A DNA stretch of 64,000 nucleotides from Xanthomonas codiaei (GCF_002939785.1 NZ_MDEC01000003.1:186001-250000); one strand, 5' to 3'. Counted from the first letter of the stretch, positions 26,327-35,151 are shown. A program made the numbers and translations. Notes: generated from the sequence alone by a model not told the origin.

Positions 26327-27583
26327 TCACCAATCCCGATAGCGCTGCTGCCGAAACCACAGCGTCCCCAACCACTTGCTCCCGGCCGCAACTGGCAGGC
26401 CGGCGTGGAGCGAATCCGGATCGGGGCGGCCGTCGGGGTGGAGATTGTCGAAGCACACCACCGAGCCGGCACGCGGCTGTACGCGGATCCCTGCGATCGG
26501 AAAATCGGTCTGGCCGCCCGCTTCGACCGCATTGAGATAGACGCAGGCAGTGCGCAGACGATTGCCGGCAGCGGGGCGATCGGCCGCCACCTTGCCTGCC
26601 GGCAGGTAGTCGCGATGTGCGCGATAGTGCTCGCCGGGTGCATAGCACAGCACCGACAGCGGTTCGGCGTGGGTCAGTGGCAGCCGGGCGCACGCGGCCA
26701 GCCGTGCCTGCGCCGCACGCGCGGCAAAATCTTCCAGAACCGGATCGAGCGTGGCGCCGCGGCTGGTGCGAACCGGTGTGTGGTGCGCGCTCGCATCATT
26801 GGGGTCCAGCACCTGGGAGGCGCGTAGATGCGGGCGTGCCAGCAGGATCAACAACCGGCACTCGTCGGCCGACAGCACGGCCGAGTGTTCCTCGATCATC
26901 GGCCGCTGGTGGCGCGATGTCGGCAAGCGGTGCGGGGTGAAACGTAACCTGCTGGCTTCGCTGCCATCGGCGGTTTCGGGAGGCGCGATGTCCAGATCGG
27001 GAAGCGCCGCAATGCCCAGCGGCTGCAGCTGCAGCAGCAGGTGGGCTGCGGCATCCGGCTGCCGAGGCACGCCTTCGCCGCGCGCCAGGCGCTCGGCAAG
27101 CAGGACCGCCGCAGGCACGTCCCCGAGCGATGCGGCGTGTTCCAGCAGGCCGACGCAGCGCTGTTGCTGCTGTGGATCATCGATCCGGCCATGCTGGATC
27201 GCCAGCGCACGCAGGGCCGGTGGATAGCCAGCCGCCGCTGCCGCGTGCAGGCGCGCCAGTTCCCGTGCTTCCAGCTCCACCGGGCTAGTGCCTACCGCCA
27301 GCGTCGCCAGCAGATACCCCGCTGCCACGGCGCCGCCGCGTTCGGCAGTTTGCCAATGCGTCCGCGCCTGCGCGACATCCACCGTGCAGCCGATGCCGTA
27401 CGCCAGCAGGCGGCCTGCCTCGATCTGCGCGGTGGCATCGCCAGTGGCTGCACTGCGCAGATACCAGGCAAGGGACTCCTCTGCCTGGCCGCTGCGTATC
27501 AGTGCCTGTGCCAGGGCATTCATGGCCGCAGGTTGTCGGCTTTGTGCGGCAAGCAGAAGGCTGTCGAGTGAGGGGGCATGCAT
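26327..27583 (-). CDS. Sel1-repeat protein with C-terminal 2-oxoglutarate/Fe(II) oxygenase domain
   Basis: A 418-residue fusion. The N-terminal 150-190 residues are Sel1/TPR-like helical repeats (for example DATAQIEAGRLLAYGIGCTV). The C-terminal 200 residues form a prolyl-4-hydroxylase-like oxygenase. The metal triad is visible as HYRAHRD (first His and Asp) and SLHAGLPV (distal His), and GSKWLGTLWFR supplies the basic residue for 2-oxoglutarate. The target is unknown. An AGGAT ribosome site precedes ATG 27583. Confidence 0.85.
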   Translation of the reverse strand: MHAPSLDSLLLAAQSRQPAAMNALAQALIRSGQAEESLAWYLRSAATGDATAQIEAGRLLAYGIGCTVDVAQARTHWQTAERGGAVAAGYLLATLAVGTSPVELEARELARLHAAAAAGYPPALRALAIQHGRIDDPQQQQRCVGLLEHAASLGDVPAAVLLAERLARGEGVPRQPDAAAHLLLQLQPLGIAALPDLDIAPPETADGSEASRLRFTPHRLPTSRHQRPMIEEHSAVLSADECRLLILLARPHLRASQVLDPNDASAHHTPVRTSRGATLDPVLEDFAARAAQARLAACARLPLTHAEPLSVLCYAPGEHYRAHRDYLPAGKVAADRPAAGNRLRTACVYLNAVEAGGQTDFPIAGIRVQPRAGSVVCFDNLHPDGRPDPDSLHAGLPVAAGSKWLGTLWFRQQRYRDW

Positions 27584-27618
27584 GAGTGCATCCTAAGCCC
27601 TGGCTCCGTGCTGCGCGA

Positions 27619-28119
27619 TCAGTTGCCTGCCTGAAGTGCCAGGTGGGTCAGGTACAGGCGCAGGTCGAATTCCAGCTGGTGGTAATCCGGACGCATGTGG
27701 TTGCACAGTTGGTAGAAGGCCTTGTTGTGATCGGCCTCTTTCAGGTGCGCCAGCTCGTGGGCCACGATCATGTGCAGGAAGGGTTCGGGCGCGTCGCGAA
27801 ACACCGCGGCGATACGGATCTCGCGGCTGGCCTTGAGCCGGCTGCCGTGGACGCGCGAGATTGCGGTGTGCGTGCCCAATGCGTGCTTCACTACCTGCAG
27901 GTGATTGTCGTAGACGGCCTTGTGCAAGGTCGGCGAGGAGCGCATGTAGCGCTCCTTCATGGCCTTGACGTAGTCGTACAGGTGGCGATCGGTGCGGATG
28001 GTGTGCCGCTCGGGGTAGCGCCGTGCCAGTACTGCGGCAAGCTTGTCCTGCGCGATCAGTTCGCGCACCTGATCCAGGACAGCGGGTGGGTAACCGGCGA
28101 GATAGCGAAGAGTGTCCAT
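27619..28119 (-). CDS. YgjP-like (DUF45) zinc metallopeptidase
   Basis: About 166 residues with the zincin motif VAHELAHLKEADHNKAF (HELAH plus a downstream HNKAF histidine) characteristic of YgjP/M48-like proteins. The N-terminal half carries basic residues and KERYMRSSPTLHK. The start is uncertain: the frame continues upstream with in-frame ATGs at 28146 (nine residues longer) and 28257, and none of these has a clear ribosome site. The function of this family is poorly known. Confidence 0.75.
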   Translation of the reverse strand: MDTLRYLAGYPPAVLDQVRELIAQDKLAAVLARRYPERHTIRTDRHLYDYVKAMKERYMRSSPTLHKAVYDNHLQVVKHALGTHTAISRVHGSRLKASREIRIAAVFRDAPEPFLHMIVAHELAHLKEADHNKAFYQLCNHMRPDYHQLEFDLRLYLTHLALQAGN

Positions 28120-28146
28120 GGCGATCGGGTGCGGCGAGAACCGCAT

Positions 28147-28554
28147 GATCGCCGATGCGGGCAGGGCTGGCGACTGTTGCGCTGGCGCCGCGCCAGCAGT
28201 GGACCCCCAAAGCGACGCCGGGAATATGGGCTGTGGAGGCGGCCATGACGGCTGCAAAAGACCTCGTGAGGTGGCAGGCGGTCGGCTTGTGCGTGGAGCG
28301 TCATTCGTCAGCGCAGCGCAGGGTCAAAAGCGGGCGCTATCGGATCAGTGTGGAACGGCAGCACGGTTGCAGTGATGTGGCGACGCGCAGGCGGGCTCGT
28401 ACTGCTGCGTCAGACCGGGGTGACGGACGTGTGCCAGCGTGTGTCATGCGGATTCACGAACGCGGCACATCCGGATGGGTAGCGTGCAGCGCATGTTTTG
28501 CGGCGCTGTGCCGCAGACACACGATTGCACTGTGTCGAACCAGGAGACAACAAC
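28147..28554. other. Intergenic region before the DUF1328 gene
   Basis: About 400 bases. The left part could encode an N-terminal extension of the metallopeptidase. In the rest I see no gene-like frame, terminator or known RNA. An AGGAGACA ribosome site for the following small gene lies at its right end. Confidence 0.4.
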
Positions 28555-28728
28555 ATGATCAAGTGGGCCATTATCTTCGCCATCATCGGACTGATCGCCG
28601 GTGCGCTCGGATTTGGTGGAATGGCGGGCGCCGCGATGGGGATTGCCAAGTTCCTGTTCTGGGCCGGCATCATCATCGCCATCGTGCTGTTCGTGCTGGG
28701 GATGACGATCGCCAGGAAGGTGACCTGA
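28555..28728 (+). CDS. Small DUF1328 (UPF0391) membrane protein
   Basis: A 57-residue protein with two hydrophobic helices separated by a glycine-rich turn ([16 protein letters not shown] and [16 protein letters not shown]). This is the pattern of the DUF1328 inner-membrane family, whose members are often stress-induced. AGGAG lies 10 bases upstream. A strong terminator follows after about 50 bases, so it is a one-gene unit. Confidence 0.88.
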   Translation: MIKWAIIFAIIGLIAGALGFGGMAGAAMGIAKFLFWAGIIIAIVLFVLGMTIARKVT

Positions 28729-28780
28729 GGCGGCTCGCATTTGTTGCCAAGGCCTCTCTCGACGAGTCCCATGCAGCCAG

Positions 28781-28808
28781 AGAGCGGCCAAGGGCCGCTC
28801 TTTTTTTT
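28781..28808 (+). terminator. Intrinsic terminator of the DUF1328 gene
   Basis: AGAGCGGCC and GGCCGCTCT pair perfectly around an AAG loop and run into eight T residues. Confidence 0.92.
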
Positions 28809-28886
28809 ACACCTGCCTGTCCGGCCGCGGTGCCGCAGGCGGCCGCAACCGTAGTCGGTAGCCACAGGCTGTGCTCCGACCTGCCG

Positions 28887-29141
28887 TCAGACGCCGGTGT
28901 TGTCGGCCGTGGTATGCAGCGCGATGTTGAGCTGGTCGATGGTCACGATCCAGTCGGCATCGTCGAGACGCTCTTCACGCAACAACTGCGCCTGTGCCGG
29001 TGTCCAGAACGGCGCCTCCTCCAGGCGCATCTCGCCCGGCAGCGGCGAGTGCTCGGCGATGAAATGGCGAATACTCGCCTCGTCCGACGGCAGGCCAAGC
29101 TGGGCGAACAGTTCCGAGAACGGGTGGACGGGTTGTTCCAT
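28887..29141 (-). CDS. DUF2789 family protein
   Basis: An 84-residue soluble protein with DUF2789 pattern features: FSELFAQLGLPSD at the N-terminus, FIAEHSPL, the conserved APFWTPAQAQLL and a terminal ID-QLNIAL segment. Function unknown. Its downstream end faces the DUF1328 terminator. Confidence 0.82.
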   Translation of the reverse strand: MEQPVHPFSELFAQLGLPSDEASIRHFIAEHSPLPGEMRLEEAPFWTPAQAQLLREERLDDADWIVTIDQLNIALHTTADNTGV

Positions 29142-29271
29142 TGCAGATCCCTCGTAGGTGCGGATGACCGGATGTTAGAGCACCTAGTTTGAGGGCACTG
29201 TGCACACGCGGCTTGGATTTGCCTGCGCCAATGACCATATCGATAGCCTGACCAGCAAGGGTGAAACCACC

Positions 29272-29538
29272 ATGGCGACCGGATGGGCGGGTGATGGGGC
29301 GGTGCAGGACCAGATCGATGCCACCGTCGAGGATGCAATCAAGCGCGCGCGGAGCCAGTTGCACCAGGGGCCGAGCCTGAGCCACTGCGAGGACTGCGAC
29401 GCACCGATCCCCGAGGCGCGCCGCAAGGCCGTGCCGGGCGTGCATCTGTGCGTGAGCTGCCAGGAAGTCCACGACCGGGAGCACGGTGCGCAGAGCGGCT
29501 TCAACCGCCGTGGCAGCAAGGACAGTCAGCTGCGCTGA
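29272..29538 (+). CDS. DksA/TraR-type C4 zinc-finger protein
   Basis: An 88-residue protein with a C-terminal zinc finger (CEDCDAPIPEARR then CVSCQEVHD) and an N-terminal helix, matching the short YbiI/TraR-like branch of the DksA family. Such proteins can bind the RNA polymerase secondary channel; the acidic tip of full-length DksA is not evident, so a direct regulatory role is uncertain. ATG 29272 is preferred to an upstream in-frame GTG at 29200. Confidence 0.82.
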   Translation: MATGWAGDGAVQDQIDATVEDAIKRARSQLHQGPSLSHCEDCDAPIPEARRKAVPGVHLCVSCQEVHDREHGAQSGFNRRGSKDSQLR

Positions 29539-29684
29539 CCAGGCTGGTGCCTGTCCGTCGGCTTGCAGACTGCATGTCCTGTCGCATGTGTTGAGCAGGC
29601 CAAGCAGGGCGAGTGCCTGCGACCAAGGCATGCGGCGGGCACGCTTGGCCGCGTGGCGTGCCCGCCGCGCTAGTCGCCCAGGTG

Positions 29685-30278
29685 TCAGCCCGCGTTGAGG
29701 CCGCTGCTCTCGCGCCAGCGACGCGTGGTGCGCTGGAAGAATAGGCTGTTGGGCACCTGCAGCACGCTGCCGGCATGGTCGCCGGTTTCTTCCAGCGTCG
29801 TGTAGATCACGTTGATATCGATCACGCGTCCCTTCAGGCCCGGCTTGTCGCCCCCTTCGAGCAATTCGATATGGTCGTGCAGCCGGAATGGGCGGGTGGT
29901 GATGATCAGGAACGTGCAGAAGATGTTGGACAGCACGCTCCACGCGGCGAAGAACGCGACCGCGCCAACGGCTGCGAAGCTGGTGAAGGCCGTCCACAGC
30001 ACGGCGGTCGAGACGCCGAGCACGTGCAGCGCAATCAGGACCGCGCTGAACGAAATGACGAAGCTGCCGACACGGCGGATACCGATCGTGATCTCCGCCG
30101 GGACGTTGTAATGGGTGCAGATGCGCCGCAGCAGCTGGCGCAACAGCAACCGGGTCAATGCGGCGACCGCGAGGATCAGGACGATCTTGATCGTTGGCAC
30201 CGCGACCGCCAGCCATTGCGGGTTCCAGTGTGGCAGCAGGCTGCGGATCATGGCGGGCAAGGCATCGGACGCGGACAT
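29685..30278 (-). CDS. Small MscS-type mechanosensitive channel
   Basis: A 197-residue MscS-family protein with three hydrophobic segments and the pore/beta-domain junction (VGAVAFFAAWSVLSNIFCTFLI). IITTRPFRLHDHIEL follows, and then VIDINVIYTTLEETGDHAGSVLQVPNSLFF. The C-terminus stops soon after the beta domain (WRESSGLNAG), so the usual cytoplasmic alpha-beta vestibule is missing. This makes it shorter than canonical MscS (about 280 residues). An in-frame ATG upstream (30341) would add about 21 residues. Confidence 0.82.
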   Translation of the reverse strand: MSASDALPAMIRSLLPHWNPQWLAVAVPTIKIVLILAVAALTRLLLRQLLRRICTHYNVPAEITIGIRRVGSFVISFSAVLIALHVLGVSTAVLWTAFTSFAAVGAVAFFAAWSVLSNIFCTFLIITTRPFRLHDHIELLEGGDKPGLKGRVIDINVIYTTLEETGDHAGSVLQVPNSLFFQRTTRRWRESSGLNAG

Positions 30279-31157
30279 CACTGCATGGCAAAGCGGAACA
30301 GGCGCCCATTGTAACGCGCGAGATTCGATCGCCAGGAGCACGGGGTGATGCGCGCTCGCCCGGCTTGGCGAGATGTCTGCCGATATCGGCGGACTCGTGG
30401 CGTTGCAACGTGCGTGACCAATATGCCCAGGTGAGCTTGCAACGTAGCGTTGTTCGCCGGTTTGTCCATGTGCGCACGGTACGTATGGGCCAACAGTCCG
30501 TGTGCCTGGTTCTTCAACCCCGGCGCGGTCGCCGCATGCAGCGTCGATGTGGGGATCTCGCCTGCACCGCGGCCATGTCGGCGATCACGCCGCGATGTGC
30601 GCTGGCGACAGGGAAGCGCGACGATCGGCCTTGCGGGTCATCGCTGACGGCGCCGGCCTGGGTCGGCCAGCCTGACCAAGCGCTGCCAGGTCTGCTCGAC
30701 GGAACGGACCGGCATCCATGCAGCTGGACCCTCCGCGCCAATGCAGGAGGGCTGCGGCAATGCTGTGCGCCGCAGGCACAGTTCAACCCGGGTGGATGTC
30801 AGCGTGAGCTGTACCGCATCCAGGAGCAGGGCAGATGTGCAGTGGCTGGGGGAGCACAAGGCCAGAACCAGACCGAGCAGGTGCGACATGACGATCTCCA
30901 GCGTGGACCAGGCGCTGCCAGCAGGGAAAGCGGCAGTCAGCACGCGGCGCAGTAGCGCCGTTGCAGACTTGGATGCGCCGACCGCCGAAAAGGTTTAGAG
31001 CGCAATCTGCATGGCGCTCCAGCGGGTGCGGCGGGGCGGGCACGGGATCGATGCAACACCACTCCAATCCTGCAGCGGCACTGTGCACCTGAGGCGCGGG
31101 TGCAAAAAAATCTGCCGAGGTTTAAACCTTTGCGCCGTCAGGCACATCCAACTGGCT
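30279..31157. other. Long region with little recognisable coding
   Basis: Nearly 900 bases between the MscS gene and the ECF sigma operon. Apart from one small leftward open frame with a ribosome site (30638-30889), I see no supportable gene. Near the right end is a perfect ten-base palindrome, GGTTTAAACC (about 31119-31128), 30 bases before the sigma-factor start; it could be a regulatory site. Confidence 0.4.
30638..30889 (-). CDS. Hypothetical small protein, uncertain
   Basis: An 83-residue frame starting at ATG 30889, eight bases after a GGAG ribosome site. The N-terminus MSHLLGLVLAL is hydrophobic and there are five cysteines. No family recognised. It may be spurious; the ribosome site and lack of competing genes are the only support. 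Confidence 0.3.
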   Translation of the reverse strand: MSHLLGLVLALCSPSHCTSALLLDAVQLTLTSTRVELCLRRTALPQPSCIGAEGPAAWMPVRSVEQTWQRLVRLADPGRRRQR

Positions 31158-31748
31158 ATGCTCGACACCTCCGTGCCCATCGACCGACCACCGCCTGGCG
31201 CCACCCCTGTCGACCGCGACGACGCAGCCTTGGCGCGTGCGGCGGCGGCAGGAGAGCGCGCGGCTTACGAGGCGATCTATCGCCGGCATTCGCCGCGGTT
31301 GTATGCGCTGGTCTGGCGGCTGTGTGGCGGCAACGCCGCGCGCGCCGACGACGTGTTGCAGGAGACCTTCATCGCCGCGTGGAAGGCCCTGCCGCAGTTC
31401 CGTTTCCAGAGTGCGCTGGGCACCTGGCTGCACCGTTTGGCCGTCAATACCGCGCTGATGGAGCTGCGTGCGCACGCGGCCTCCGGCAACCCCGTCGTCG
31501 ACGATGCCGATGGCGACATCCTGGCGGCGGTGCCCGACGCTGCGCGGTGCCAGTCGACCCGCATGGATCTGGAACGGGCGCTGGAAACCCTGCCGCCGCG
31601 CGCCCGTGCAGTGCTGGTGCTGCACGATATCGAAGGCTGGAAACACCAGGAGATTGCCGACCAGCTGCAGATGGCGGTCGGCAGTTCCAAGGCACAACTG
31701 CATCGTGCGCGCGGCCTGCTGCGCGCGCGGTTGGGAGAACCCGCATGA
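31158..31748 (+). CDS. ECF-type RNA polymerase sigma factor
   Basis: A 196-residue group-4 sigma factor. Region 2 runs from AAYEAIYRRHSPRLYAL through DDVLQETFIAAWKALPQF. Region 4 has LPPRARAVLVLHDIEGWKHQEIA and a final helix ending in KAQLHRARGLLRARL, which would contact the -35 element. The next gene starts within its stop codon (ATGA), the usual layout for a sigma factor and its regulator. A GGTTTAAACC palindrome lies about 30 bases upstream. Confidence 0.92.
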   Translation: MLDTSVPIDRPPPGATPVDRDDAALARAAAAGERAAYEAIYRRHSPRLYALVWRLCGGNAARADDVLQETFIAAWKALPQFRFQSALGTWLHRLAVNTALMELRAHAASGNPVVDDADGDILAAVPDAARCQSTRMDLERALETLPPRARAVLVLHDIEGWKHQEIADQLQMAVGSSKAQLHRARGLLRARLGEPA

Positions 31749-32266
31749 CCCCTGATCCGCATGACCACAACCAGGCCGCGGACGCTGCATTGCGCGCGCG
31801 CCTGCAGGCTTTGCCGCAGCAGCGCCTGCCACCTGCGCAGGTGTGGGAGCGCATCGCCCCCGCGTTGGGGCCGCAGCCCGGCGCCGCAGCGCTGCGGCCG
31901 CAGCGCAGGCGGGGCTGGGCAATGCCTGCGCTGGGCGTCGCCCTGGCCGCGGCGGTGGCCTTGATCGCAGTCGTGCCCGGCATCCACCGGCCGGCGCCGC
32001 CGCCCGCACAGCCGGCGCTGGTGCTGCAGGCGCAGGCGATGGCTGGGCAATACCAGCAGGCCATGGCGGAATTTCCGCTGCAGCAGGCGCCGGCAGCGCT
32101 GCGGCCGGCACTGGACGAGCTGGATCGCAGCGCCCGCAGTATTCATGCCGCCATCGCGCAGAGCCCGCGGTCGGCGTTTTTGTTGTCGCAGTTGCAGCGT
32201 ACCTACGCCAAGCGGCTGCAGTTGACCCGTCTCGCCTCGCAGGGCGAGGCGTCCTTCCCGAGCTGA
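31745..32266 (+). CDS. Single-pass membrane protein, probable anti-sigma factor
   Basis: A 173-residue protein with a soluble N-terminus of about 60 residues, one membrane helix (about 61-80, ALGVALAAAVALIAVVPG) and a proline-led periplasmic tail. It overlaps the sigma-factor gene by four bases. Topology and position suggest an anti-sigma factor. No zinc-binding HxxxCxxC motif is present, so it is not of the ZAS type. The assignment rests mainly on context. Confidence 0.7.
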   Translation: MTPDPHDHNQAADAALRARLQALPQQRLPPAQVWERIAPALGPQPGAAALRPQRRRGWAMPALGVALAAAVALIAVVPGIHRPAPPPAQPALVLQAQAMAGQYQQAMAEFPLQQAPAALRPALDELDRSARSIHAAIAQSPRSAFLLSQLQRTYAKRLQLTRLASQGEASFPS

Positions 32267-32277
32267 GGAGCATGCCC

Positions 32278-33162
32278 ATGCGCTACGCCACCGTTTCCCT
32301 GCTGCTGTTGGCCGCGTTCTGCGCTGCGCCGGCGGCGGCGCAGACCGCCGTGAATCAGAGTCATCCGTTGGCACGCGGAGGGCGCGTGGAACTGGAAAAC
32401 ATTGCCGGCAAGATCCGCGTGCGCGGCTGGGACCGCGACGAAGTGACGCTGACCGGGACCTTGGGAGAGGGCCAGCGGCTGGATGTGGATGCAAGCTCGA
32501 ACCGGCTGCAGTTCGAGGTGATCTACCCGCGCCACGGCCGCAACGGCCAGGGAGCGCAGCTGGAGTTGCGCGTGCCGCGCGGCGCCTTGTTGCAGGTGGA
32601 TGCGGTCAGTGCGTCGGTCGACGTGGATCAGGTCGACCTGGCGACCCTGCAGCTCAAGTCGGTCAGTGGCGATGTGGTCGCCAGCGGGCGCGCCAGGGAA
32701 ACGCAACTGGAAACGGTCAGCGGGCAGCTGCGCAGCACGGTGAACAGTGCGCGGGTGACCCTGGGGACGGTCAGCGGAGGGATCGACGCACAGGCCGGCG
32801 CAAGCGGCGTGGTGTCGGTCGAATCGGTGTCCGGGCAGATCCGCATCGGCGCCGGCCAGGTGTCGCAATTGCGCGCCGAAAGCGTGTCGGGCGCGACCGC
32901 ATTGACAGTGGCCGGGCTGGCGCCGGGCGGCAGCATTTCTGCAGAAAGCGTCAGCGGCACGATCACGCTGGGCGTGCCGCGCAATGTGTCGGCAGCGCTG
33001 GACGTGGACGTGTTCAGCGGCGATATCCGCTCGGTGGTCGGCAAGGTCGAGCGCCCCGAGTATGGCCCCGGCAAGCGCCTGCGCACCACGCTGGGGGGCG
33101 GCAATGGCGACATCAAGCTGGAGTCGCACTCGGGCTCGGTGCGCATCGACTACGGCAATTGA
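32278..33162 (+). CDS. Secreted DUF4097 beta-strand repeat protein
   Basis: About 294 residues with a cleavable signal peptide (RYATVSLLLLAAFCAAPAAA) and a repetitive beta-helix of the DUF4097 type, in which SVSG-like turns recur about every 20 residues (LKSVSGDVV, LETVSGQLR, LGTVSGGI, VESVSGQIR, AESVSGTI). Start 32278 is preferred to the ATG at 32272, because GAGGAG at 32265-32270 is correctly spaced only for 32278. It is the third gene of the ECF operon and probably part of an envelope-stress module. Confidence 0.85.
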   Translation: MRYATVSLLLLAAFCAAPAAAQTAVNQSHPLARGGRVELENIAGKIRVRGWDRDEVTLTGTLGEGQRLDVDASSNRLQFEVIYPRHGRNGQGAQLELRVPRGALLQVDAVSASVDVDQVDLATLQLKSVSGDVVASGRARETQLETVSGQLRSTVNSARVTLGTVSGGIDAQAGASGVVSVESVSGQIRIGAGQVSQLRAESVSGATALTVAGLAPGGSISAESVSGTITLGVPRNVSAALDVDVFSGDIRSVVGKVERPEYGPGKRLRTTLGGGNGDIKLESHSGSVRIDYGN

Positions 33163-33188
33163 GCGACGGCACCCTGGCCTGAAAACAA

Positions 33189-33212
33189 ACGTGCCACCTT
33201 GCGGTGGCACGT
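33189..33212 (-). terminator. Hairpin between convergent genes
   Basis: Perfect ten-base stem ACGTGCCACC/GGTGGCACGT with a four-base loop. Read leftward it is followed by a T-rich tract (TTTGTTTT), so it best terminates the small leftward gene at 33297. It may also stall rightward transcription from the DUF4097 gene. Confidence 0.75.
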
Positions 33213-33296
33213 CGGTGAAACACTTCAAGGCAACCCTTGCAGGCAACTGCCGGTCTGCTCGCCGCAAGGCGGGCGCTGACGGCAGTGGTTTGCCGC

Positions 33297-33482
33297 TCAG
33301 CCGATCTTGTCGCCATCGTTGCGCGCGGGGCCGAAGTTGGTGGTGAGCACTTCGATCCGGCCGCCGGTCTTGCGGAACGCGGCGATGTCGGCAGCGATAC
33401 GCTCACGACTGAGCGGCTGCGACTTGCCTTCGCTGCGAGCGATGCTGGGCTGGGATTTCTGCTTGGTCGCGGGACGTGCCAT
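33297..33482 (-). CDS. Small basic protein with an SutA-like motif
   Basis: A 61-residue basic protein. An AGGAGG ribosome site precedes ATG 33482. The N-terminus is lysine/serine-rich and flexible. The C-terminal half, RERIAADIAAFRKTGGRIE, resembles the short F..GG.I element seen in SutA-like RNA polymerase-binding proteins and other small regulators. That resemblance is weak, so the function is left open. Confidence 0.6.
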   Translation of the reverse strand: MARPATKQKSQPSIARSEGKSQPLSRERIAADIAAFRKTGGRIEVLTTNFGPARNDGDKIG

Positions 33483-33671
33483 GTGGCCTCCTGTAGCGGG
33501 GAAGTGCAATGACACCGCGTGCGGCAAGGGTGGCGCGCGCGTGAAGCGGTGTCGAGAAGTGCGATCGCGTTCGGTGCGCAATCGCGGCGGCACGGCGGGC
33601 GTGCCTTGCAGGCATGACGGCGGGGCGTCAGGCAGCAACCGTGCATTATACGAGCTGACCTGCGACTTGTG

Positions 33672-35048
33672 TTAACCGTCCGATGGACGGGCGCCGCCTG
33701 CCGCAGCCCAGGCCAGGCCTTGCACGACTCCGAACGATGGATCGCCCTGCACCATGCGCGACTCCGGGAAAGCGGCCGCCACCGCGTCGCGCAGATAGCC
33801 GGCGCGCGACATGCCGCCGGTTAGGAACACGGTGGCCGGCGGCGCGGCCATGTCGGCACGGACCTGTGCCAGCAGCGCTTCCAGCTCGCGTAGGTAGCTG
33901 GAAGCGGACGCAACGAGCGCATCGGCCTGGACGTCCACCTGTAGTCCGCGTTCGATGAAATCCAGCGCCGTGTGGTGCTGGTCGGTTTCGCTGAGCGCGA
34001 TCTTGCAGGCCTCCACGTTGCGGTACAGGCGCGCGGTATTGCCGGTGTCCTGCAGCGCTTTCAGGCGCGTATCGAACGGGGCCGGGGCGTCCCGGTAGTC
34101 GTGCAGGCGGAATTCGCGCTGGCGCGTCATGTCCTGCACCATCGCCGCTTCCACGTAATGGTGCGCCGGCACGCGGGTGCTGCCGCGGCCGAACAGCGGC
34201 ATGTAGCTTGCAAGGCTGAGCGCCAGATCGATATCGGTGCCGCCGCGCGCGATGCCCCAGGCGCGATGCACCTGCGGTGCGGCGCTGCCGCCGACGCTGG
34301 CATGCGCGATATCGGTGGTGCCGCCGCCGATATCCACCACCACGGTGTCGTGGCGGCTGTTGTGGCTGACGTGGTAATGCATTGCCGCCGCAGCGGGTTC
34401 TTCGAGAAACTCCACGCTGTCGAAACCGGCGGCAATGGCGGCGGTCTGCAGGATCTCCAGCGCCTGCGCGTTGCCGGCATCGCCGATCGAACTGCGAAAC
34501 TGCACCGGACGACCGAGCACGGCTTCGCGGATATTGATGTCGAACTGACGCGAGGCGGTGAGGCGGATATGTTCCAGCACGTGCGTGGCGATGCCGGTAA
34601 TGGTCTGGCGCGCACGCGGGTGCAGGTTATAGCCCAGCATCGATTTGGGGCTCTGCACCAGATTGCCTTCGCCTTCGAGAAAGTAGGCGTCCAGCGCCTC
34701 GTCGCCGTAGACCGCGTTCTGCAGCAATGCGGCCGAACTCCGCGGCTCGCGCACCTGCTGCTCCATCCATTGGCGACGCACGATACGCAACGCGTCGCGG
34801 CGAAGGCTGTCGGCATTGGAGGAGCGCCCGGCGGCGGTGGCGTCGCGACGCGCGGAATCGATCAGGCGCTCCATCTCGTACTCCAGCGCCGGCGTCAGGC
34901 TGAAATCCTCCGGGTCGCGCATGGTCTCGGGAAAGTACACCGTGGTGCGGAACTGCAAGGCCTCGCCGAAGCGCACCGGCTCCACCTTGCCATCGACGAT
35001 TGCCGCGGCGGCGGAGTTGCTGGTACCGAAGTCGATGCCGAGTTTCAT
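33672..35048 (-). CDS. yegD: Hsp70-family chaperone-like protein (YegD type)
   Basis: A 458-residue protein with the actin/Hsp70 ATPase fold but no long substrate-binding domain, as in YegD. Phosphate-binding GIDFGTSNSAAA is at the N-terminus. The second phosphate motif VVVDIGGGTTDIAHASV (about 232-248) and the adenosine motif VFLTGGMSRAGYLRDAV (about 412-428) are intact. The substrate is unknown. A run of 13-base tandem repeats lies just upstream. Confidence 0.88.
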   Translation of the reverse strand: MKLGIDFGTSNSAAAAIVDGKVEPVRFGEALQFRTTVYFPETMRDPEDFSLTPALEYEMERLIDSARRDATAAGRSSNADSLRRDALRIVRRQWMEQQVREPRSSAALLQNAVYGDEALDAYFLEGEGNLVQSPKSMLGYNLHPRARQTITGIATHVLEHIRLTASRQFDINIREAVLGRPVQFRSSIGDAGNAQALEILQTAAIAAGFDSVEFLEEPAAAAMHYHVSHNSRHDTVVVDIGGGTTDIAHASVGGSAAPQVHRAWGIARGGTDIDLALSLASYMPLFGRGSTRVPAHHYVEAAMVQDMTRQREFRLHDYRDAPAPFDTRLKALQDTGNTARLYRNVEACKIALSETDQHHTALDFIERGLQVDVQADALVASASSYLRELEALLAQVRADMAAPPATVFLTGGMSRAGYLRDAVAAAFPESRMVQGDPSFGVVQGLAWAAAGGARPSDG

Positions 35049-35112
35049 GTGCAGCTGCCTGGGAACGGGCCGCGCACTTTACTACGGCGGCTGCAGCTGC
35101 CGTCCAGGCCGG

Positions 35113-35151
35113 TGTGCCTGGACGACGTGCCTGGACAACGTGCCTGGACGA
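35113..35151 (+). repeat. Three tandem 13-base repeats
   Basis: The unit GTGCCTGGACRAY is repeated three times head to tail, with one or two base differences, between yegD and the SlyD-like gene. It is too short to be a known element; it may have arisen by slippage. Confidence 0.75.
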
